In this document: positions 34,176-41,232 of the stretch, in pieces
Layout of the letters: every line of letters starts with the position of its first letter
Numbering within the stretch: position 1 is the stretch's first letter
Assembly: GCA_001970955.1 (NCBI GenBank)
Contig: MPUH01000659.1
Location: 1 to 41,232, forward strand
Origin: Stentor coeruleus
Taxonomy: Eukaryota > Ciliophora > Heterotrichea > Heterotrichida > Stentoridae
Length of the DNA stretch: 41,232 nucleotides
Direction: 5' to 3'
The notes under the pieces: generated by a model
Told to the model about the DNA's origin: nothing
What the model saw: only the letters and a program-made list of their open reading frames with translations
Database searches by the model: none
Position numbers and translations under genes: made by a program

Positions 34176-36209
34176 TATTATATTATAATGTAGTTACGTT
34201 TTTACTTGCTAAATCGGAATTTTTCTCATATTATAATTAATCTATCAAAATGCTCATAAAGTTTTTACTTATTATAGCTCTCATTTAAAAATAGCTTAAA
34301 TAAAATTCTAATCGTTAAGTCAAACATTCTAAAAATCATAAATTTTGTGTTTTGTTTGCAACTAAGCATAAAAGTTAAAAATGTTTATAAGAAAAATGAA
34401 CAGAAATCGTAATTAGTATATTTTATTAATAAGAATTTAAAATTATTCTTGAATGATCCTATTTGTAAAATTTACATATTTCTAATAGAAAAGCCTAACA
34501 CTGAAATTCATTAAGTACTCTAAGCTAAAATTATATTTTAAATTATAAACTTAAGATTAAGAGATTTCATTATAAATTTTGACAAGGGAGTATATAAAAA
34601 TATACTTCATAAGCAATTCCATAAAATTATTAGTTAAGAAATAAGACATTTATAATCTTTTAATAACTAAGGTAAAAATGATGTCTAAATTTTAAACACA
34701 AATTCAAATGTTTTTATTAAATCATGCTGGTTTTACAATTTTCAATTGCAGAAGCATTTGGTATAGATTCGAAATACTTATAATTATTGATTGTATATTA
34801 TTATAAGTATAAACGCATACATAAAATCAGAGCTAAAAAAAATTCTTAATTTTTAGCATGGGAATTTAATATCAGTGATTATCTTGACAACAAAAACTAG
34901 ATTGTATATAGAAAACTCTATCCTGGCTTTTTATAGGTACTTTTTGCGGGTTGATAATGATTAGCCTATTTTCTTATAATTTATGTTAAGCAATTTTTTA
35001 TTTGATATAATCTGGAGCTTAAAGGGCTGAGTTTATATTGATTTTATGTTGTCGATTTATTTACTTAATAACTTTGGAAGATTTACCTTTTTACTATTGT
35101 AATTTACTGTAATAAGCTATTATAGTATAAAGTAATAGATTTTTTACTATTGTAATTTACTGTAATAAGCTATTATAGGATAAAGTAATAGATTTTTTGC
35201 ATAAATTTAAATGTTTTATCATTAAGTTTATATAAATCACCTGATTTTCCATAGGATAATGGATAATAAATATTTTTGGAACTCTTCGTGTTTTACATTC
35301 AGAAAGATAAATATGCTTGCTGAAAGTCTTATAAAATTATTCGGGCATTTATATTTCTTCCAATATTAAATATACGAGTGACATCAAAAAATGTCTAATA
35401 TAAATGAAAGTTCCCAATAAGAGCTGAATATGATTAAGTAGTTGTATTAAAGTATTATAAAATAAAGATATTAGGTTGCTTGAGAGTTTCTTTGATTTTG
35501 ATATATTTAAAATTATGATTTATCATATATGAATTGCAAGATTTTATTTACTAAAGTATAAGAAAAATGTTAAAAGTTTTCAAATTTGATATTTTTTGTA
35601 TATTTGCTGTTGAAAGATAGATTCAAGGGGTAATTAGGTTGTAAGCTGTTAAAAATGAGAGAAATGGTGATTAATAGTGAAGAGCTTATGAATGATAATT
35701 TTTCATAAAGTAATACAATCAACCTAAGGAGTTATTAACAAAAAAGCATAATAAAAACAATTTCAGCTTTAAAATTCTCTATTTCTCATCCCAATAATAG
35801 TTTATTACAATAATTTCTTTAACTTATAAAATCTTTTATACATCAAAAATCATGCATTTTATATCAAAAATACTTACATTCTAATGTTTTAAACCTCATA
35901 TAATCTTAGCACATCACCACAAAGCTTTACATGAAAAACCTAGCCAAAATAAAAAAAAATTATATCAAAAAAACTCAATAAAATTCAAACACAACCTAAA
36001 AATATAAACATATAAACTACCCTTAAAAATATCTTTTATCAATAACCCTATACAATCACTAATAATTCAATCTTTCATCTTATTTCAACTTCTAAAAGCT
36101 AAATTTTCAAATCTACCACCAACTCATCAAACTCAAATACTCTTAATCCACCCTTATCATCAATAGCCTTAAAAAAAAAACTTCTTTCTATAAAATAATC
36201 CATTTAAAA
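34176..36209. other. Two-kilobase gene-free stretch
   Basis: No intact gene. There are several coding-like pieces with stops: plus strand about 34780-34950 (ISDYLDNKN, IVYRKLYPGFL) and minus strand about 35190-35380 (SYGKSGDLYKLNDKTFKFM). A 53-nt tandem duplication sits at 35088-35193. 35700-36209 is nearly free of G, as expected downstream of the minus-strand gene at 36210. Either several relics or a region free of function. Confidence 0.4.
35088..35193. repeat. 53-nt tandem duplication
   Basis: Bases 35088-35140 recur at 35141-35193 with one T/G difference and no N. Non-coding. Confidence 0.88.
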
Positions 36210-36695
36210 CTAAAATACAACACAATTTCTACAAGATACAAACTTGTCTTCACTAGTCAAAGACCTGATTTCCAAATCTTTCAGCTGTTCTTTAAGCAAA
36301 ACATTTTCACGTGTTTTTTCACTTATCAGTTCTTCAGATCCTTTAAGTTTATGTTTTAAATCATTAACACAGTTTCTAATGTTATTAAGTTGTTCAATAA
36401 CATCTTCTGTATCTACAGCTTCTCTTCTGATACTATTTTCTTTTTTATTTGCTTCTTCATACAATCTTAGCTCTTCATGAAGTATATGAACATTTTCTTG
36501 TAATTTTTTCCTTAGTTCTTTGACATCAGTATCACTTTGATCATTGTTCATAGAAATTTTACAAGGAGCATCAAAGCTTATATTTGAAAGTGAGGAAAGT
36601 TCATTTGATAAGATGCTCTTTTGAGGTAAATTTTCACTGTTTGACTCAGATTCTAATAAAATGCTTGAGAGTTCATCGCATTCTGGAATGTCCAT
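36210..36695 (-). CDS. Coiled-coil protein with C-terminal CaaX box
   Basis: 161 residues. 1-55 are acidic and Ser-rich (ECDELSSILLESESNSENLP); about 56-145 form a long amphipathic coiled coil (DVKELRKKLQENVHILHEEL, then VIEQLNNIRNCVNDLKHKLK and RENVLLKEQLKDLEIR). The end, CRNCVVF, carries the CaaX box CVVF, which by the usual rule (Phe at X) could be farnesylated or geranylgeranylated; Cys four residues earlier could be palmitoylated. Predicted membrane-attached dimeric coiled coil; partner unknown. ATG at 36695 in an A/T-rich context, TAA-type stop. Confidence 0.68.
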   Translation of the reverse strand: MDIPECDELSSILLESESNSENLPQKSILSNELSSLSNISFDAPCKISMNNDQSDTDVKELRKKLQENVHILHEELRLYEEANKKENSIRREAVDTEDVIEQLNNIRNCVNDLKHKLKGSEELISEKTRENVLLKEQLKDLEIRSLTSEDKFVSCRNCVVF

Positions 36696-37892
36696 TATAT
36701 TAATAAGTTTTTATGATGGATAATAGTTTTTTTTTTTTTAAGTATAGATGATTTAGGAGATAGTTTTAGTTGTTATAAGATTGAATTTAAGATTTTTTTG
36801 AGGATGATGAGGATTGTCAGAGATTTTGGTAGTTGTGAAATGCTTTTGATGATTTTTAATGGTATGCTGGATGATGGTATGAAAGTTTTTTAGGATTTTA
36901 GGTTAAGGGTTTTGAGAATAAAAGGTGGATTGGACAGCAAATTTTGTGAGAAAATATGTTTTAGGAGTAGATTTTAGGTGGGTTATCAATTTGTGTTAGG
37001 AAATAAAATGCTGTTGATTTGGAATATAAAATTATAATAATTTATTTGGTTTGCATGTTTGGAAATTATATAAATAATATGAATGATTTGTTTTTGGGAA
37101 TAAAAAATAGCTTGGCTTGCAATGAATAGATTTAATAAATCAGATAGTTTATATGATGATATGCTGCCCAATATTATTTTTTAGTATATTTATTTCTTCG
37201 ATAATAAAGTTCATTTGGTTAACTATTAGCATCTCAAACACAAAATCACTATTTTTCCATATTCTATATTTTACACAAATTCTTTAGCATCATTGTTTAA
37301 TACCCTATTCAAATCCATCATCAAAAAATAAACTTCCCATACTTCTAAAAATCTATTAATGATTATTGAAATAGCATCTCATAAAATTTTATAGTCTACA
37401 CAGTTATTCATTTTTCTCGTATACAAAATGCATCTTGCAAATCCTCTTCCTAATAAATTCTATGTTTAACTATCATATCAAACAAAAAATTCTTTTAGCT
37501 TTTGTCTAATTTTTTTCAGCTTTATCAATGTATAGTACCATAATTTTCTTTTCCATACTAGTCTCTGACTATTTTAAACCTCATCTCTTCTTCAATAAAT
37601 TCCATAATTTTTAAGAGGTCTCACACTTTTCTCAACAAATTCTCTATTAAGTGTCAAAACTATTTCAATATACTTGCCCCTATAAAAAACATTATATAAT
37701 ACGCTACTGGGTCATTCACAACATTTCTCCTAACTGAAGTATTATAAAGTGAGATTATTGTTTTGAGGATAAGTTTGAATTGTAGTTTTTGCATTGACCA
37801 TTTTAACATAACAATATCTGAATTCATCGTTTATAACTTTTCTGTCACCGAGATTCTTAGAGTCTGAGTTAAAATTCTTCATATATTAATAA
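36696..37892. other. Divergent intergenic region
   Basis: 1197 bases. 36710-37170 is nearly free of C and holds TTTTAGG-type words; 37190-37720 is nearly free of G. Minus-strand open pieces at 37300-37740 were considered and not accepted. Promoters of both flanking genes must lie here. Confidence 0.55.
36886..36902 (-). promoter_or_regulatory. Candidate 5'-flank motif ACCTAAAATCCTAAAAAA
   Basis: Read on the minus strand it contains CCTAAAATCCTAAAA, about 190 nt upstream of the CaaX coiled-coil gene. Matches the word at 25998-26012. Another CCTAAAATC-like word lies near 36970. Inferred only from recurrence. Confidence 0.3.
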
Positions 37893-40097
37893 ATGGAAGC
37901 TAAAAGTTGGGAAGAAATTATTGCTAGTGGGAATAACTATACAGCGAGGACTGGACATACTATTGCTTGTGACAATAAATTTATTTACTTGTTTGGTGGC
38001 ACAGATGGTCAGTCAAGGAACAATGATCTTTATAAATTCGACCCTAATACCGGATCTTGGAGCTTGTTAGAAGTTAGTGGAAGTTTGCCTACATCACGAT
38101 CTGGAAGCCAATGCGCGCTGCACCAAAATACAATTTATTTTTTTGGAGGATACACAAAAAAAGACGGTGAGTATTTCAATGACCTTTTTGCATTCAATAT
38201 CCCAACTTTACAATGGAAAGAAGTTCCTCCAAATGAACTTGAACTTCCAAGCAAAAGGACTGACCACACTTTATCCTTATTCAGAGATACCCTATATGTT
38301 TTTGGCGGGTACGATGGAAGATCTCGATATAATGATTTATGCGCTTTTAATTTGATAACAAATCAATGGAAAATAACTCAATACGATAATGGGCCGCAGT
38401 CACGTTTTGGACACAGTTCAGTTGTCTGCCAAGACAAATTAATAATTTTTGGTGGATGGAATGGGCATATAACATTAAATGATGTATGGGTGTACTCTTT
38501 TGCCACTGATCGATGGTCTGAAATACCTTCATCCTCAAGCATTTCACCTCGTTACCGTCATGTTGCTATATCTTTAGGTAATTCTATGTTTGTATTTGGA
38601 GGGGTTAACAAAGAACAAGTTAGATTTAATGATACTTATGAATTTAATGTTAACTCACAGTATTGGGTAAAAGTGGAAACACAAAGAAATCCTAGTCCCA
38701 GAACTTTTCATAGAGCTGTGGTTTTAGATGGATTTCTATACATTCTAGGGGGTTTTGATGGAGCAAGAAAAAATGATATGTTTCGATTATATCTAAATCA
38801 ATTAAGCCCAGAAGATGATATTGAATCAAATCCATTATTAACTACAAATCATATTGAAGATAATGAGTTGTGTTGGAAAGAAATTGAATGTGTAGGAAAA
38901 AACTATTCAGCTCGTACTGGTCATTGTGCGATAAATTTATTAGGAATTATTTATGTATTTGGTGGTACAGATGAGACTACAAGACGTAATGATTTGCATA
39001 GTTTTGATACAAGTGCTTGTATTTGGAAAAATATTGAATGTCAAGGGGATATACCAACAGCAAGATCTGGGGCTAAATGTGTTGATTATGAAGATAGTAT
39101 TTATATATTTGGAGGATATACAAGAAAAGATGGGGTTTATTATGAAGATGTTCATAGGCTGCAAATAGGAACTTTTATATGGAGTAAGTTACTTACTCGT
39201 GGGGATATACCAAAGCCTAGAACTGACCATACAGCAGTTATATATGGGTCACAGATGATGGTTTTTGCTGGGTATGATGGGAAAATCAGGTATAACGATT
39301 TGAGGGCGCTGGACTTAGAAAGCAGGGAATGGGTTTTGATGCCTGATCAGGGAAATGTCCCACCTCCGAGGTTTGGTCATACTTCAGTGGTTCATCTCCA
39401 CAATATGTATGTTTTCGGAGGATGGGATGGACATGATACCCTTGATGACCTATATCAATATTCTTTCTCCTCTAAGTCCTGGATTGAAGTTCGCCTTACA
39501 ACTGGAATAAAACCTAGCCCAAGATATCGTCATTCATGTGTGGTATTCGAAGATAGTATTTTCATCTTTGGTGGAGTTAATAAAACTCAAACAAGATATA
39601 ATGATTTATACGAATATAGCATTGTTCGTAGAGAATGGTTTCTTATAAGAGTTACAGGAAAATGTCCATCAACAAGAACATTTCATAGTGCTATAATGGA
39701 TTGTGATATCATGTATATACTTGGAGGATTTGATGGTAAAAGAAAAAATGATCTTCATGCTATAAAACTTGTCTGTGACGATAATTTAAGTCTTGTAAGT
39801 CGACCTGGAAGTGCTTTGTCTAGAGTTTATGATGTGGAAGACCCAGTTGATAATAGTAATTTTAAAGAGTTGCAAGAACAAAATATTATACTAAAGGAAA
39901 ATATTAAAGAACTCTCAAGACAACTTGGTGCAGAAGAAGAAAAAGATATATGCAAAATATGCTATGAAAGGGATATTGATACCGTCTTATTAGATTGCGC
40001 ACATAGGCTAACTTGCTCGAAATGTGCGTTAAGTTTGAAGCAGTGTCCTGTGGATAGAAAACCAATTAATAGAGTTATAAAAACTTTAAGTGCCTAA
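37893..40097 (+). CDS. Double kelch-propeller RING-type protein, probable E3 ubiquitin ligase
   Basis: 734 residues. Two complete six-bladed kelch propellers lie in tandem (about 1-310 and 325-640). The halves are paralogous blade by blade: KSWEEIIASGNNYTARTGH pairs with LCWKEIECVGKNYSARTGH, IYFFGGYTKKDG with IYIFGGYTRKDG, IIFGGWNGH with YVFGGWDGH, MFVFGGVNKEQ with IFIFGGVNKTQ, and LYILGGFDGARKNDM with MYILGGFDGKRKNDL. A short coiled coil (about 650-685) leads to a C-terminal RING: C687, C690, C702, H704, C708, C711, C718 and D721 as ligands, a C3HC3D pattern with CPVD instead of CPxC. Asp as last ligand is known in Rbx1 and TRAF-type RINGs. The propellers would choose substrates. Cytosolic; TAA stop. 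Confidence 0.9.
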   Translation: MEAKSWEEIIASGNNYTARTGHTIACDNKFIYLFGGTDGQSRNNDLYKFDPNTGSWSLLEVSGSLPTSRSGSQCALHQNTIYFFGGYTKKDGEYFNDLFAFNIPTLQWKEVPPNELELPSKRTDHTLSLFRDTLYVFGGYDGRSRYNDLCAFNLITNQWKITQYDNGPQSRFGHSSVVCQDKLIIFGGWNGHITLNDVWVYSFATDRWSEIPSSSSISPRYRHVAISLGNSMFVFGGVNKEQVRFNDTYEFNVNSQYWVKVETQRNPSPRTFHRAVVLDGFLYILGGFDGARKNDMFRLYLNQLSPEDDIESNPLLTTNHIEDNELCWKEIECVGKNYSARTGHCAINLLGIIYVFGGTDETTRRNDLHSFDTSACIWKNIECQGDIPTARSGAKCVDYEDSIYIFGGYTRKDGVYYEDVHRLQIGTFIWSKLLTRGDIPKPRTDHTAVIYGSQMMVFAGYDGKIRYNDLRALDLESREWVLMPDQGNVPPPRFGHTSVVHLHNMYVFGGWDGHDTLDDLYQYSFSSKSWIEVRLTTGIKPSPRYRHSCVVFEDSIFIFGGVNKTQTRYNDLYEYSIVRREWFLIRVTGKCPSTRTFHSAIMDCDIMYILGGFDGKRKNDLHAIKLVCDDNLSLVSRPGSALSRVYDVEDPVDNSNFKELQEQNIILKENIKELSRQLGAEEEKDICKICYERDIDTVLLDCAHRLTCSKCALSLKQCPVDRKPINRVIKTLSA

Positions 40098-41135
40098 TTA
40101 GATAATTTTTATATATGATTGTAGGAATTTAATATGGTTTTTAATAAGAAAGGTTGGGATATTTAATTTATATGTATGGGGATGAAGGTTTTTGCAGAAC
40201 ATTTATTTTGGGATATGTAGGATTGTTATAAGTTTTAGAGAGAATAATGAAGGAATATTATAATTTATAAGTTATTTTAGATAAGGGTAATTAACCAGCT
40301 GATTCATCATATAAAGTCTGTTTAAATATTGCCTATACAATTTTAAATTTGAAAATAATAATAAAAATATATTGTGTTAAGTTTATATATGATACATTTT
40401 TATGGTTATAAAAGTTTTTTTTTGCTTAAAATAACTCAAGACTTATTATATTCTCCTGGTAGGAAAAAGTATATTTTTTAAGAGCTACTTCAAGCATTAT
40501 CAAACTCTTCTCAGAATAAAATCAAATACAGTTTTTACTTATCTTGGAAAACACTTCAGAAAAATGTCTAAACTCTTAAACAAGAAAAATTCAGGAAATC
40601 TTTAAAGAACTGAAAACTTTATCATTACTTAATGCTCTAAACTAAAATAATTCAATATAAGTCTATAATAATTAATAAAAAAATCTAGTGGAAAAAATTA
40701 AAATCTTAAAGTTATACAAAGAAAAATCCTTTTAATCTTAAGTTTTTAACCCAAAGGATACTCTCAATCAGTCTTTTATAACTATAAAAAATATCCAAAA
40801 ACCTTTGAGATTTTTAAAAACTTAAATCTAAAAGACACAACTTTTTTTCAGGATAAACCCTAAATAAACCCCATAGAAAACACCTAATAATTCCAAAAAT
40901 CATTCTCCATACAAACTACATCGTCTTACAAAAAAAATCATTCAAAAACTCAATACAAAATTACTCCACCCTCTCAAAAAAATCTTCCAAATCATTCTTC
41001 CCAACATCTCATTAACCAATCTTACCCTAATAAAAAGTCCTCAAAAAGACTATAAAAACCCTAACTACTATTCTTTTCATACACAAGACTCTTTTAATAC
41101 CCAAGAGTCATATCAAATTTCTTATATCTGAGAAT
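40098..41135. other. Gene-free stretch with a coding-like relic
   Basis: 1038 bases. 40098-40260, after the kelch-RING gene, is nearly free of C; 40560-41080 is nearly free of G. A broken coding-like frame at 40431-40860 is listed next. No intact gene. Confidence 0.45.
40431..40860 (+). pseudogene. Possible relic of an unrecognised helical protein
   Basis: One frame reads ITQDLLYSPGRKKYIF, TAA, ELLQALSNSSQNKIKYSFYL, then SWKTLQKNV, TAA and TLKQEKFRKSLKN. A second, overlapping frame then continues with KIQEIFKELKTLSLLNALN and, past further TAAs, KNLVEKIKILKLYKEKSF. Amphipathic helical periodicity persists across the stops, which are nearly all TAA. No family recognised. In A/T-rich DNA such runs can arise by chance, so confidence is low. 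Confidence 0.3.
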
Positions 41136-41232
41136 TTATAACAAAATCTCTTTATAAGAATATACGCTATGGCCAGGCCAAGCAACATTTACCTGGAGAT
41201 TTGTTAAGTGAAAAGCAGAGACTAACACTTGA
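41136..41232 (-). CDS. Partial gene at the window edge, 3' end
   Basis: A minus-strand frame is open from the window end to TAA at 41136-41138 and reads VLVSAFHLTNLQVNVAWPGH then SVYSYKEILL. The sequence downstream of its stop is G/T-rich and C-poor in its own sense, as after other genes here. A plus-strand frame over the same bases is also open but has no ATG, and the only plus ATG (41169) gives 12 codons, so the minus-strand reading is preferred. Product not recognised. Confidence 0.35.
   Translation of the reverse strand, partial: QVLVSAFHLTNLQVNVAWPGHSVYSYKEILL

Noticed and set aside
6428..35193. Biological minisatellites or mobile-element target duplications
   Set aside because: The ten duplications have unrelated sequences and different lengths, seven meet at a single N, and two intervening pieces are fully redundant. 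Contig overlaps explain them better.
37300..37745. Minus-strand coding-like pieces (KIMEFIEEEMRFKIVRD, MEKKIMVLYIDKAEKN)
   Set aside because: Two different frames look equally coding-like, stops occur at about the chance rate, and the strand is C-poor, which favours Lys/Glu-rich readings. Too weak to call a relic.
1..41232. A non-standard genetic code (TAA/TAG as Gln, or TGA as Trp)
   Set aside because: Well-supported genes end at each of TAA, TAG and TGA, intact genes use TGG for Trp and CAA/CAG for Gln, and the in-frame stops in real genes are explained by 15-nt introns or duplications.
1..41232. CRISPR arrays, transposons, rRNA or tRNA genes
   Set aside because: No regularly spaced repeats, no transposase-like frame or terminal inverted repeats, and no cloverleaf-like GC-richer segments with a GGTTCGAATC-type box outside coding sequence. 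A GGTTCGAAT at about 16069 lies inside the CFAP96-like gene.
41169..41232. A plus-strand gene starting MARPSNIYLEI with a 16-nt intron GTTAAGTGAAAAGCAG
   Set aside because: Removing that segment creates an immediate TAG, so it does not extend the frame.

Overview
The window reads as macronuclear DNA of a heterotrich ciliate, most probably Stentor coeruleus or a close relative. It is strongly AT-rich and gene-dense, almost every gene is a single uninterrupted reading frame, and all three stop codons are used as terminators (TAG after the Golgi SNARE, TAA after the N-terminal methyltransferase, TGA after the first kelch gene), so the code is the standard one. The introns that can be proven are exactly 15 nt, GT...AG: three in a membrane transporter gene (3166-4353) and one in a coiled-coil gene (23085-24641). 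Each restores a frame across a stop or joins coding-like sequence. The species name is an inference.

Layout. 0-5.8 kb: the 3' end of an unidentified gene, a decayed cyclin-like relic, a Gos28/GOSR1-type Golgi SNARE, an NTMT1-type protein N-terminal methyltransferase overlapping tail-to-tail with a START-domain lipid-binding protein, an MFS/UNC93-like transporter and a cAMP-receptor-like GPCR. 5.9-16.2 kb: a kelch protein with a Cys/His-rich head, an F-box/leucine-rich gene split by two stops and a local duplication, a small unknown protein, a lipid-anchored kelch protein, a flavodoxin-fold quinone reductase-like protein, a lipid-anchored MAP3K-type kinase and a CFAP96-like ciliary protein. 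16.9-27.4 kb: an ankyrin-SAM protein with a CaaX end, a TPR co-chaperone-like protein, an unknown beta-rich protein, an HMG-box protein, an ADP-ribosylglycohydrolase, two coiled-coil proteins (one CXorf65-like) and a CAP-domain protein. 27.4-41.2 kb: a decayed DYRK kinase, two secretory-pathway genes, an intact DYRK2-class kinase, a second decayed kinase, a CDPK, a CaaX-ended coiled-coil protein, a double kelch-propeller RING protein and a partial gene at the edge.

No operon-like logic links the genes. Two themes stand out. First, signalling proteins with predicted lipid anchors are common: three MGC-type N-termini (kelch, MAP3K, CDPK) and two CaaX C-termini (CILL, CVVF). Second, several gene-free stretches contain decayed reading frames. 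A DYRK kinase is clear, a CAMK/CDPK-like kinase is probable, a cyclin is possible, and others are unrecognised.

Ten short tandem duplications of 52-157 nt occur, seven of them meeting at a single N. Two intervening pieces (15197-15408 and 17408-17598) consist entirely of overlap with their neighbours. This is best explained as unmerged contig overlaps. Several copies differ by single bases, which suggests allelic variation or read errors. Five genes are affected, and removing one copy restores frame or length in each.
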